Shown here: piece by piece, positions 9,813-19,353 of the stretch
Numbering within the stretch: the stretch's first letter is position 1
Layout: the number at the start of each line of letters is the position of its first letter
Assembly (NCBI GenBank): GCA_030849805.1
Contig: JASANZ010002086.1
Location: 1 to 43,893 of the forward strand
Direction of reading: 5' to 3'
Origin: Sergeia podlipaevii
Lineage: Eukaryota > Euglenozoa > Kinetoplastea > Trypanosomatida > Trypanosomatidae
Length of the DNA stretch: 43,893 nt
Program-made: the position numbers and the translations under genes
The notes under the pieces: generated by a model
Databases searched by the model: none
Seen by the model: only the letters and a program-made list of their open reading frames with translations
What the model was told of the DNA's origin: nothing

Positions 9813-12329
9813 CTATGTGAACCCCTTCAAGGAACCTTCAGTTAAGAACACAAAATCATCAGAATCAAGTGGACTAAGAGCATCCTCCACACGACTCTCA
9901 ATGCCGTACTGTGTTCCAAAGCCCGCTTCGCTCGCGCGGGGTGTCTGAACCCACCGCATACGAGATGCCGCCGCCGTAAAGCGCTCCCGACGCGCCTCAA
10001 TGAGTAGTTCTATCTCTTTCTTTATTGCCACCATTCGAGCCTCCTTTGATGCGGTTTCCGCGCGGATTTGTGCGGTTTCTTCTCGAGTCAACTGGAGTTG
10101 ATCAAGCGCATCATCCACTGCACCACGTACACGCTCAAGCTTCTCCTCAACAAGTCCCTTTGCCCCAGCCCCCTTGAGAGAAGTGGAGGGCTGCTGGGGT
10201 TGAAGTGGGGGCGACGATTGCACGATCTGTTTCTCCTTTCGCTCAAGTGCCTCGAGTTCACGTATGGAAGCCTTGATAGAAGCTCTCTGTGCATGCAACG
10301 CTGCTAACTGTGCCGTGAGTAACTTCACGCCGGTCCTTGCGGTGCCTGTGTTGGAAGGGCCCTGCGACCCATGTGTCGCGCTCATGCCACACTTTGCACT
10401 CCTTATTATGTCCTCGTGCATAAATCTCTTGCGCTCCGCATGGCAAGTCATACGCCGATCCACGCCCTTGTTTGACAACACCATCAGCTCCTCTGAGCGA
10501 GCGATTTCCCTGGAGAGAGCCTCTTCTAAATGTCGCCGCGTATCCCATGATTTGAGCAAGCGGTGAAAGCTCATTTTCTCCTTGCGCGCTGTATCTCGGA
10601 GTCGCTGGTGGTCTGCCTCCAGGCGTCGCGCGTGAACACGCCGCTCGCGATGAAGCTCTTCAAGAGAAGCAAGCGCCTCCTGCCACAAGTGCAGCTGCTC
10701 CATGAGAGATGGGATATCACTCTTATCGGCAGCATGGTGCCGTGACGGCGACTGACTAACGATGTATTGTGGCTTCGGTGAGCAAGAGAAGGTGATGGTG
10801 CCGAAGCATGCATCAAGGTGGTCAATAATAGAATGAGTTGGCACTCGGGGCTGCGACCTTGTGTCTGAGTTAGAAAGATAAGCAGAACTAGGCTGCGAGG
10901 ACATGGGGGGAGACGCACTGCAAGGGGTATGTTTGGCATTATGACTCAATACGCTTCTGCTTCCACCTTGTGGTGTTGCTGCCCTAGCGGCAGGATGACC
11001 AGAAGGACTCGCCGTGCGTCTGGAAGGTGGTGAGAAACAGGAAACAGGGCAGCCCCAGCCCCGTTCTCTCTCATAATCCGCTAGATTCGAGCGTCGCGAA
11101 CCCGGTGATAAAGCACGTGTGTGGCACTCACTGTCCTTCCCCAGTCCTTTCCTTGGACTTGATACTACAGCTGCCGTCATTGGTGGTGGCACTCCTCGAG
11201 AACGTGAAGGCGAGGCGATCCCACGCTGATGTGCCCTCCCTGAGGCAGTTGAGGGAGGAGGTGCGCTGCAGCATTGACGGTAACGCGGCGAAACAGACCT
11301 TCGGTCATGGTCGTCATCCTCATCCTGTTCCTCATTGCCCAAACGCTTTGCCGAGTGTCCTTCATTTTTCAATCCAAAAAGAATCCTCCTTTCTTGGCCA
11401 CGCATCTTGTTCGGCTCTTCAGCTTTCTCGTCTTGAGGCAGGATTATCATTGTTGTTGGGTTGCGCGGCGTATGCATCCACGTATCCAATACATCAGGTG
11501 GGGTGTTGATCGACGCACATGGGTCAGTAGTAGTGGTTGTCACGGAATGGGTGGGCTCGCCCTCCTTGTCTGTATAAAGCATTTCATCTCCATTACTGTG
11601 ATGGCGGCTGGTATCGTTGCTGTTACCTTCAAGCTCGACATCATCCTCGCTACTTTCATACACATCAACACTCACGTTATCTTGTTCACGCGGGGCCGCT
11701 TTGTCAGTTTTGATAATCGCTCTGCTATAGACGTTTGTGCTTGTAACACAAGGCCCGTAGCTGTTTCGTCTTGGACCTTCGCCACGACGCTTCCGAGTAG
11801 ATACCACCAGAGACGAGGAGGGTCGCTGAGGTATGAGACCCCGCCAGGGCTGGGATGGCTGCCGCTGAGCTGAAGACCTAGCGCCATCCTTTAGCAGAGA
11901 ACTGTGTCGCATCGCACGACATGGCGGTGCTTCTTTTTCACGTAGCAGTTGGAAAGAGTTTCTGCTTTTGGAGGAGAAGCCTTTGAGCGCACATGTAGGA
12001 GACGCGCTCCGCCCTCCGCGAGTGTAGTTTACCTTCCTGTTCTGAGCAGCAACAGCAGCAGCAGCAGCAGCACCTTTACGTCCCCCAGCAGCTGTGTGCT
12101 GTGGCTTTGCCCGATACAATGGAGGTGAACCCGCACTTGATTCCATGGCGTGTGAAGTAGGGGTATTACTCTTCTCGTGTCTATTATACAAGGGCTGGTG
12201 TCCTATTGTGGAGGAAGGTGTAGAGGACAAAGTGGGCACTTGAGCCAGGAGTGCCCCCTCCATTGGAACCATGACTCCTATTTCACCCTCGGTATGCCAT
12301 GCAGCAACTTTCGCATCACTGTACCTCAT
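9813..12329 (-). CDS. Disordered, Ser/Pro-rich protein with C-terminal coiled coils
   Basis: The frame runs from ATG at 12327-12329 to TAG, 838 residues. An upstream extension to 12431 has no ATG (it would need TTG) and simply translates a pyrimidine tract, so I place the start at the ATG. Residues 1-530 are low complexity: a poly-Ala run near residue 90, then many SP/TP and SPSR-type sites (SVSPRYR, SPSRSRG, LSPGSRR, TASPSGH) suited to proline-directed kinases. Three coiled-coil stretches follow at about 542-636, 668-704 and 726-788, rich in Glu/Arg/Leu heptads, then an acidic end. No enzymatic motif is seen. The architecture is typical of cytoskeletal, basal-body or flagellar scaffolds, but this is inference only. 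An AG sits one base upstream of the ATG. Met15 and Met18 are alternative starts if the first is too close to the cap. Confidence 0.85.
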   Translation of the reverse strand: MRYSDAKVAAWHTEGEIGVMVPMEGALLAQVPTLSSTPSSTIGHQPLYNRHEKSNTPTSHAMESSAGSPPLYRAKPQHTAAGGRKGAAAAAAVAAQNRKVNYTRGGRSASPTCALKGFSSKSRNSFQLLREKEAPPCRAMRHSSLLKDGARSSAQRQPSQPWRGLIPQRPSSSLVVSTRKRRGEGPRRNSYGPCVTSTNVYSRAIIKTDKAAPREQDNVSVDVYESSEDDVELEGNSNDTSRHHSNGDEMLYTDKEGEPTHSVTTTTTDPCASINTPPDVLDTWMHTPRNPTTMIILPQDEKAEEPNKMRGQERRILFGLKNEGHSAKRLGNEEQDEDDDHDRRSVSPRYRQCCSAPPPSTASGRAHQRGIASPSRSRGVPPPMTAAVVSSPRKGLGKDSECHTRALSPGSRRSNLADYERERGWGCPVSCFSPPSRRTASPSGHPAARAATPQGGSRSVLSHNAKHTPCSASPPMSSQPSSAYLSNSDTRSQPRVPTHSIIDHLDACFGTITFSCSPKPQYIVSQSPSRHHAADKSDIPSLMEQLHLWQEALASLEELHRERRVHARRLEADHQRLRDTARKEKMSFHRLLKSWDTRRHLEEALSREIARSEELMVLSNKGVDRRMTCHAERKRFMHEDIIRSAKCGMSATHGSQGPSNTGTARTGVKLLTAQLAALHAQRASIKASIRELEALERKEKQIVQSSPPLQPQQPSTSLKGAGAKGLVEEKLERVRGAVDDALDQLQLTREETAQIRAETASKEARMVAIKKEIELLIEARRERFTAAASRMRWVQTPRASEAGFGTQYGIESRVEDALSPLDSDDFVFLTEGSLKGFT
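12045..12073 (-). repeat. GCN repeat encoding poly-alanine
   Basis: A trinucleotide repeat (CAG on the plus strand, GCT on the sense strand) lies inside the coiled-coil gene and encodes a run of nine alanines broken once by valine. Confidence 0.8.
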
Positions 12330-13339
12330 TCTAAAGACAAAACAGAAAAAATAAAGAGCAGAAGAAAAAAAAAGGAGAAAAAGGGGGGGAAGAAGAACGA
12401 GTAGGGAGGGGAGGGGGGGGGTGANGTGCAAGTCACCAAATACTCCTTTGCTTCCTTGTAGCAGTACTTACATGTAACTGTAAAAAGATCTAATATTGTT
12501 TGGCAAAAAAAAAAAATCCTTCAAAGGTTCTGACGTAGGTGTGTATAAAAATGAACGTATATATGTGTATATAAGTTGTATAAGGGGGGGACTGTCTATA
12601 TAAGAGAGAGACAGAAGCAGATAAACTTAAAAAAAAAAAAAAAACGAACTGGAGGAGGAAAACAAAAGGATTCTCGACTCTATATTTTTAAAAAGTTAAC
12701 GCGGTCAAAAACTAAATGAATTTGTGTGTGAAGCACCGCTTGAGATCGCTAATAATGACTACTGCTGCTGTCACGCTACCTAAAACTGAAGAAGTAGTAG
12801 TAGTAGTAGTAAGCGTAGTATCACAGCGCACCTCGTATTTGCACAAGGAATGCACGCAGTCGAACCCCCCTGTAACAGAAAAAAAAAATGAAGACAATAA
12901 AAAAGAATAAAAGAGCCGGTATTTTTTTTTTTTTTGAATGAGAAAGAAGATGAATAGGCAATTGCAATATAAATTCAAATAAGAGCGCGTGGTTGCCCTA
13001 ACATGAACCAAACACACAGTATTTGCTCCTGCACAGTAAATATATATATTTATATGTGCGTTGTGGAGCCATAAGCTACGTTCCATGTGCATGCGAGTGC
13101 GCTTTTTCTTTTTTTTTTTGCCTGTTCTATTGAATTGCTCGTGCTTTACATGCTAAAAGGAAAAAATTATGTATGTAGTTTGCTCAATATTGTACATACC
13201 AGGTATTGCTGCTGGTACTTTTTCTCTCTCCCTCTCCCGAGCTCTAAATAGGATCCTCCTTGTGCTAAGCATAAGCCCAGTTGTTTCCCTTCCCTGTCTT
13301 GACCCGCTTGTAGTTTCTCCATTTTTCTTTTCACTGCAT
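12330..13339. other. Intergenic spacer, about 1.0 kb
   Basis: The spacer is AT-rich with several poly-A/T runs, a GTA-type trinucleotide repeat at about 12790-12811, and the only ambiguous base of the window (N at 12425). Open frames on either strand are short and translate simple sequence. No gene seen. Confidence 0.65.
12331..12420 (-). promoter_or_regulatory. Pyrimidine tract and AG acceptor abutting the coiled-coil gene start
   Basis: Read on the sense strand, about 90 bases of almost pure C/T end in TTTAG, and the ATG follows after a single A. The AG is at 12332-12331 and is the first AG after the tract nearest the gene. By the usual trans-splicing rule the mRNA would carry the spliced leader plus one nucleotide before the ATG. 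The ambiguous base at 12425 lies just beyond this tract, next to a run of nine G. Confidence 0.55.
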
Positions 13340-16300
13340 TTAGATACCTTCGTCCTCGTATCTTACATCTCCCAGCGGCCGCGGACGGATTGGTGAGTCG
13401 CGTTGGGCAAATGTAACGTGCGTGCTACCGTTAGGCACACCAGACACGTTCATGGTGCGGTTGGCACTGGACAGTGAAGAAAGCGCGCAACTTTGAGCAT
13501 CATCCTCTTCATCTCTCTCTTCCTCCTCCTCCGCTTCCTCCGCTTCCTCCATCTCTTCTGCACTGCCGTTTGTCTTTTCGTCTTTCTCCTCTGCAATACC
13601 ACAGCAGCGGCTTCTCTCAGCCACGCCATCCTCTTCCTCCTCCGCATCGCCGCTTTCGCCACTCTCTGTAGTGGTGGTTCCTGATTCGACGAGGTAGTCT
13701 GTTGTATCGCGGTTCTGAATACTCGGAGACACCCATGAGAGATCCTCCTCCTCCACCCCCGTCTGATTTGCGTCTGGGTACTCACTGTCGTTGCATCGTC
13801 CACCTCCTCCTTTGGCATCTTGCAAGCTAGGCGTTGAGGCTGACCGAGGTGCAACAGTGTTTCGTGCGTCCGTGTCGTCGCTCCCAGGAGTGCCGCACGT
13901 CCTTCTCCACGTTGGCACCTCATTGTGATCGACCTCCTCGGATCCCTCTCCAACTTCCGCCCCCGCCCCTTCATAGCCCAGCGTGCCCATCGGTGCGGTA
14001 GATGGCGTCGAGGTATCTCCAGAGCTTTCCTGCACAAGATCGGCATCTGGAAAATCGGTGGTGGTAGTAGAGCCTGTACCCTCTGCACCTTCCGCGCCTG
14101 ATCGTGCCTGCTGCAGCCCCTTATTGTTCTCCTCGGAGTCTCGTAAGCAGGCACTTGGAGTAGAGTTTATCGGCGACGCAGGTGCAAGAGGAAGCTCGTC
14201 ATCATTGCTGGTACTCATCCACGCCTTGAATGTGTTTGGCAGCACACTACCAGCACGCGGTATTGGAGCTTCGTACTCGCCGCCGTTGACGTTTTCGGAA
14301 TAATTGCATCCCCGAGAGCTTATCTCGCTATCACGGATGCCATCGCCGTTGACATCTCCAAAGTCACTGTCGCTACCTCTGCCGTCGCCGCTCCTCTTTT
14401 CATTTTGCTGAAGGGATCCGAGAATGGAAAGTCCTTCATTCTTTAGACGCGCACGCAGTCGATTAACAGCAGTAGCGATAGTGCTGTTATGCCCTGCGAC
14501 TTGCTGAGTGACTGCCTGAACATGCGCTAGTTCCGCGTCGAGCCGGGCAATCTCACTCTGCAGCGACATGGCCTTCTGCTCCGCCGACACAGGGGCGGCC
14601 GCGCCTTCCACATCAGCCTCGTCCCCGCCGGCTCCAACGGTAGTGGCTACGCCTCTCAAGGCAGCATGTCCGCCCAGCACAGAAGATAGGAACTGCTTGT
14701 TCGATGACACCTGCCTTGCCAACTTCTTTGGGCCTCCAGGGAACTGAGTCGTTGCAAGTTCGTACGCCGCCGCCTCCTGCCTTGGTAGTTGCATCGCGCG
14801 TGGCATGCGCTGCACGGAGCTGAGCTGCTCATCCAAAAAGTTAAGCTCGGTGTGATACACTTCATAACGGTACGCCACTCGAATATCGGAGACGCGACTG
14901 CGCCGAACGTCATTGCCAAGAGTAGAGCGGAGTTGATATAAAGGCCCCAGCGCGCGTGCCTTCCACGCCGGGGGAAAGCCGCTCTGCAACACCGAGTTAC
15001 GTGCAATTTCGGAGAGATCGTTGAACTCAAGCTTCCACAACTTCGCAGCGATGGAGTACTCCTCCACAAGTGGTTCACGTGTGAAGTGAAAGTAGCTCGG
15101 CTGGTTGGTGGCAAGACTCACATTAAGGCCACGGTGAAAGAATATAGGGAACGGGTTCTCAAGATACGCCGACGCCCCGGCTGTGTTGCTAAGTGGTGAC
15201 ATGGCGACACCAAGTTGAGTAATATAGTAGATGTACTCGAAAGCCGGGTGGCTGGCAAGGGTGACGCCATGGTTAATACCGTTGGCGAGCAAGAAGCCCC
15301 CGATGAGGTGATCTAGACCACCAAGCTCGCCGCACTGAGGCCGGAAGGTAAATGTGCCGAGTCCACGCTCCGCTCTAAGTGAATTGAGCGTTGCAATATT
15401 CGCCCACAAGTAGTAGAGGTACATGTTGTACGGTGGGTTGTAGTCGCTACTCCAGTCATGCGGATACTCCTTGGTGAGTGGCAGATCTATCTTGGACTCG
15501 TCGTCGCAGCAGTCAAAGCCAGAAATGTGGGCAAGGAGATAGTGAAACTTGGTGTCCGAAGCGGGATGAAGACTGATCTCCCACAGGGGCTTGAAGAAAT
15601 TGTCAAGGAGTTCGCCAAAGTTGCGCACCTTCCCTTCACGACGCAGACGCCGGTACTGTCGCGGGAAGCACACAATCCAGCGGCTTTGCGGGCTTGCCAT
15701 ACCATACTGGTCGAACCAGTGAGCAAGGTCGTACCACTCGTTGGGAGAGTTGCCCAAGAGCGTCAAGCGATACTCTGCGAAGCTATACTCATCCTCCTTG
15801 TAGATATTCAAGGTGTGCTTAATAAGTTCAGCAAAGTAGCGACCTTGCATAAAGTTATGTGGAGAGAGGAAGATACTCTTAAGGTCAGGGTGAGTGCTAA
15901 TCTGATGGTTAAGCTCGTCCACAGTAATGTGATTCACGTTGATGCTATAACGCGTCAACAGCTGACGAAGTGTAATAGGGCTGTTGTCTTCCTCAAACAC
16001 CACGTCCTCACCGTGATTCATGGCCTTATCTACAAAGAACTCCAGCAATGTACGGGCGTTATGCCCGGCATCGGTTTGTACATTGGTGTCCACCTTGTGT
16101 GCTGAGTAAAAATCTCGGTTGTTCCACTCCTTTTCTTCTTTAGCACCGGCCTCGTTGGCAACATTCATCGAGATGTGCATCAGAAACTTACGCTCAAGTA
16201 GATTCAGCCTGTGTGTAGCGAGCCGCCTCAACGCGGCAGAACTCACCGCCTTGCGCACTGTCTCCACGTCTCGTATGAAGTCCTGCACGGGAGGAATGAA

Positions 16301-18823
16301 CGCTGGCCACGATGGGCTTTTGCCCACACGTGAAAGTAGAAAGACGCCGTAGTAGTTGTTGTGCTCCCACACATCCTCGTCAAAGTTCTGTGAGTTGGTA
16401 AACACATCCTCGACATTGACGTCAACCACGCGGAAATTGGTATACTTTTTGCGTAGAGAAAGCACGTGGCGAAGCATCTCCACAGCCTCTGTCGCCGGTC
16501 GTTCCGTGTAGCCACCATAAATGTCAATGCGTGGGTACACAACACGCCGATCCGCGTAGTTCATGCGACGCGCACTACGAAACTGCTGCACCACATCACT
16601 CACCTGCACACTTTGCGAGAAGGGAACTACACTGACGGAGAGCGGCGGCTCCCCAGGCTTTCTCGGTGCCTTGGAAAGAACAAGATTCAGTAGAGTCTCC
16701 TCATGTGTGAGGCTCTCGTGTCGAAACTGAAGGCGGCAGTCGCACACGCATGACCGCGACATGTCGTTGTCACTGGCTCCAAGTGCAGCGAAGCCACTAC
16801 CCAGCCACGACTCCTGCATGGCACGTGGGAAGTTGCTATTGAGGACACTGTTTCGTGCGAGCTCGCAAAGATCCATAGCGGTCAGCGAGCGCAGCTTCAT
16901 CAGCGTCGCGTACTCCTCTATAAGCGGCTGGTCCAGACGATGATGAAAGTGCAGTGGGTCTGAGGTGGATATCGACACCCGCATCCCTTGGCGGAAGTAG
17001 TTCACCACAGGATGGTCAAAGTACGGCGTAGATAGTACGTTGTCCCTCAATGGAGACATGACGATGCCGATGCGGCAGTACAAGTAAAGGTACTGCATAA
17101 TCCAGCTCTTCTGCAGCGAGCTCACATGATAGACCACGTCGCCGAGAAGAAAACTGCACACGAGTTGATCGTACGCTGGCGCAGGCTCATGCACAGAGGG
17201 GTTAAAGAAGAATGTGTTGAGGCCTAGACGAGTGCGAAGGGCGTTGAGGGTCGTGAGGTTGCACCAGACAAAGTAAAAAAAGTAGTAGTCACTGCAGCTC
17301 TTTCGGTACTGAATAGAGTCGGGGCTCACGAGAATTTCGGAAAGATTTTCACGTCGGCTAACCGCCCCTGTGAGGATGCTCAGAGCACCTGTGTGGGCAA
17401 GCAGCTGCGCCACATCCGCCCACCGAGGGTCTCTCGGGTAAAGAGAAGCCATGAACATGGGATAGAAGATGTATCGCAGCTGATCGCCTATTGTCTGACA
17501 CGTATTGGGCAGTGAATTGGGGCCACTCTGAGGCTCCGCGCGGGAAATGGTGAGGGTCCACATATTGCGTGAGTATCCATTGAAGCTCTGACGCTGCACC
17601 CAGGCTGCAAGCGCAGGCAGTTCATTCGGGTTGTGTCCAAAGAACTCCAGTGATGTCTCGCTTGCAATCAGCTGCCGCGGTCGGAACTCGCGACGCTCCA
17701 ATTCCGCACGCACGAGTGCACCGCACAAGTCACCATTGCTTGGGCCGCTTGTCGACAGCACCGCCTGTAGTAACTTCGCACCAAACTCCCCAGCTGGATT
17801 CATCCTCTTGTCGAACATATCGTACGGCAAAAACTTGTTGCGGTACAGCGTAGGATGCAGCCCCAGGCCTTCAATGGTGACCTCCTGTGGGTTCACAACG
17901 CCGCCAGACTCGAAGTAACTCATAAATGTTACATCCTTGCCGGTCGTCTCGTCCGTAAACAGCGGCATCTGCGGCTGATCCATGGCAGTACGAGCCACAA
18001 AGTCAAGAAAGAGAGGTGCCGGGATAGAGGTCTTGAGGCGCAGCGCGTTATCAACACGAGTGCACCGCGCGTAGACACCTCCGCCCTTGATGAAAGGGTC
18101 GTACGTGGACTCTAGCTCGCTGTTCATGAGCGAGTACAGTTGGAACTTTTCTCCAAGCGTGATTAGTCGACGCCGCGCGGTGGAGAGGCAAGGACCGTTC
18201 TCAATAGCCCCATACAGGGCACGAACATCCCTGATGTACTGAGCCCATGACACCAGAACTGTTTGAGATCCACTGACCTGGTATACACCCTGTACATAGC
18301 TAAGCACCGGGGGAGACGATGCAGCTGCTGCTTCTCCTTCTCTCGGGGAGCCCAAACGCAAGGAAGCTGAGACCATGTTGACCGCGGACTGCGACCCATC
18401 CACGTATTCATGCAGCGCCGGAGAAGGCTTTGTGTGCGACGCAGACAATGTGCTGCCCTCTAGTGCGACAAGGGGGATCTGGCTCATCTCCTGCTCCGTC
18501 AAGCGATCCTCCGCCTGGCCCTTGTCCATCGATTTGTACACCTGCCGTGCATGCACAACACTAGCAATGATATCAGCGCACTTGGCGTAGTCCTTATCGC
18601 CTTCGTCACCGTCAATCATAATGCGATGATACGTGGCTGATCCAACTTGCGAAGATGTCGCAGTAACGGCAAAGTTTTCCTCTGGTCGTGCAGAGCTGTT
18701 ACGCGAAGGTGCCGTTCCAACGCTGCTTTGGTTGCGAGAGTCAATCAAAGGACCTACACGCAGAGACGGAGCTGGCCCGCCTTGCCCATCTCTCGAGAGC
18801 ATCCTAGCTGCAAGTGAGCTCAT
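13340..18823 (-). CDS. Tandem AMP-deaminase-like protein, probable double pseudoenzyme
   Basis: The frame encodes 1,827 residues, ATG at 18821-18823 to TAA. Two complete AMP-deaminase repeats are visible, about residues 175-710 and 745-1335. The second is closest to real AMP deaminase (for example VAMSPLSNT, EPLVEEYSIAAKLWKL, EIARNSVLQSGF). Normal enzymes bind zinc through H-x-H in KVDTHVH, the His of RPHCGEAG and the first Asp of STDDP. In repeat 1 these are Ala260/Arg262, Ser543 and Ser621; in repeat 2, Asn914/Gln916, Gln1163 and Asn1240. All four ligands are thus lost in both. The catalytic Glu (546, 1166) and His (566, 1185) remain, and the second Asp survives only in repeat 1 (Asp622). 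A coiled coil (about 1415-1465) and a Ser/Glu-rich acidic tail follow. Most likely a non-catalytic relative, perhaps a scaffold, regulator or nucleotide sensor (inference). Homologues may be labelled simply AMP deaminase. Confidence 0.93.
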   Translation of the reverse strand: MSSLAARMLSRDGQGGPAPSLRVGPLIDSRNQSSVGTAPSRNSSARPEENFAVTATSSQVGSATYHRIMIDGDEGDKDYAKCADIIASVVHARQVYKSMDKGQAEDRLTEQEMSQIPLVALEGSTLSASHTKPSPALHEYVDGSQSAVNMVSASLRLGSPREGEAAAASSPPVLSYVQGVYQVSGSQTVLVSWAQYIRDVRALYGAIENGPCLSTARRRLITLGEKFQLYSLMNSELESTYDPFIKGGGVYARCTRVDNALRLKTSIPAPLFLDFVARTAMDQPQMPLFTDETTGKDVTFMSYFESGGVVNPQEVTIEGLGLHPTLYRNKFLPYDMFDKRMNPAGEFGAKLLQAVLSTSGPSNGDLCGALVRAELERREFRPRQLIASETSLEFFGHNPNELPALAAWVQRQSFNGYSRNMWTLTISRAEPQSGPNSLPNTCQTIGDQLRYIFYPMFMASLYPRDPRWADVAQLLAHTGALSILTGAVSRRENLSEILVSPDSIQYRKSCSDYYFFYFVWCNLTTLNALRTRLGLNTFFFNPSVHEPAPAYDQLVCSFLLGDVVYHVSSLQKSWIMQYLYLYCRIGIVMSPLRDNVLSTPYFDHPVVNYFRQGMRVSISTSDPLHFHHRLDQPLIEEYATLMKLRSLTAMDLCELARNSVLNSNFPRAMQESWLGSGFAALGASDNDMSRSCVCDCRLQFRHESLTHEETLLNLVLSKAPRKPGEPPLSVSVVPFSQSVQVSDVVQQFRSARRMNYADRRVVYPRIDIYGGYTERPATEAVEMLRHVLSLRKKYTNFRVVDVNVEDVFTNSQNFDEDVWEHNNYYGVFLLSRVGKSPSWPAFIPPVQDFIRDVETVRKAVSSAALRRLATHRLNLLERKFLMHISMNVANEAGAKEEKEWNNRDFYSAHKVDTNVQTDAGHNARTLLEFFVDKAMNHGEDVVFEEDNSPITLRQLLTRYSINVNHITVDELNHQISTHPDLKSIFLSPHNFMQGRYFAELIKHTLNIYKEDEYSFAEYRLTLLGNSPNEWYDLAHWFDQYGMASPQSRWIVCFPRQYRRLRREGKVRNFGELLDNFFKPLWEISLHPASDTKFHYLLAHISGFDCCDDESKIDLPLTKEYPHDWSSDYNPPYNMYLYYLWANIATLNSLRAERGLGTFTFRPQCGELGGLDHLIGGFLLANGINHGVTLASHPAFEYIYYITQLGVAMSPLSNTAGASAYLENPFPIFFHRGLNVSLATNQPSYFHFTREPLVEEYSIAAKLWKLEFNDLSEIARNSVLQSGFPPAWKARALGPLYQLRSTLGNDVRRSRVSDIRVAYRYEVYHTELNFLDEQLSSVQRMPRAMQLPRQEAAAYELATTQFPGGPKKLARQVSSNKQFLSSVLGGHAALRGVATTVGAGGDEADVEGAAAPVSAEQKAMSLQSEIARLDAELAHVQAVTQQVAGHNSTIATAVNRLRARLKNEGLSILGSLQQNEKRSGDGRGSDSDFGDVNGDGIRDSEISSRGCNYSENVNGGEYEAPIPRAGSVLPNTFKAWMSTSNDDELPLAPASPINSTPSACLRDSEENNKGLQQARSGAEGAEGTGSTTTTDFPDADLVQESSGDTSTPSTAPMGTLGYEGAGAEVGEGSEEVDHNEVPTWRRTCGTPGSDDTDARNTVAPRSASTPSLQDAKGGGGRCNDSEYPDANQTGVEEEDLSWVSPSIQNRDTTDYLVESGTTTTESGESGDAEEEEDGVAERSRCCGIAEEKDEKTNGSAEEMEEAEEAEEEEERDEEDDAQSCALSSLSSANRTMNVSGVPNGSTHVTFAQRDSPIRPRPLGDVRYEDEGI

Positions 18824-19353
18824 TGATAGATATCGTTTTCAATGCCAAAAAAGAAGTAAAAAAGACCTTTTTGACTCTCCAGTAAAGTGGGCAAATATAT
18901 ATATAAAGAGAAATGTCGCCCTACAAGCCAACGACTGTGCGTATGGTTGTATGTGTGCGACCTCTCAAGCACAGTGGAGTCTTTGAGTATATTTCTCACC
19001 CTCTATGGCGCGGTAATTGCTTGTTTGGAACTATAAAATTGAAAAAATGAAACAGAAATTGAAACAAGAGAAACAAAAAGAGTCTCAACTTATAGCAACA
19101 CATGCGGTAGCAACTGTACGACACAGAATGATGCTGTGCTACACAAGCCAGGTATTTCTGCTTAACTGATAATACTACTTTTCATATTTCTTCCTGTTCT
19201 GTACACACGATATTCATAGAAAAGGCATTTAATGCCGCAATAGCGCAAAGTCACAATTTTTTTTAATCGAAAAAGAGAGTCAGCACTCCTATCTCCTATG
19301 CACTTACTGACCTTGTGGATCCACGTCATATTTTTTTGATACTGCCCGCTAGC
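18824..19353. other. Intergenic spacer, about 0.53 kb
   Basis: The spacer is AT-rich. Close to the AMP-deaminase-like gene the sense strand has a pyrimidine tract (18846-18864) with no AG before the ATG; the nearest AG upstream of that tract is at 18868-18867. No gene seen. Confidence 0.65.

Noticed and set aside
12330..12431. N-terminal signal peptide or membrane segment on the coiled-coil protein
   Set aside because: It begins at TTG, crosses the ambiguous base, and is a translated pyrimidine tract upstream of the AG acceptor.
15458..16105. Plus-strand 215-codon frame inside the AMP-deaminase-like gene
   Set aside because: It is antisense to the well-supported second deaminase repeat.
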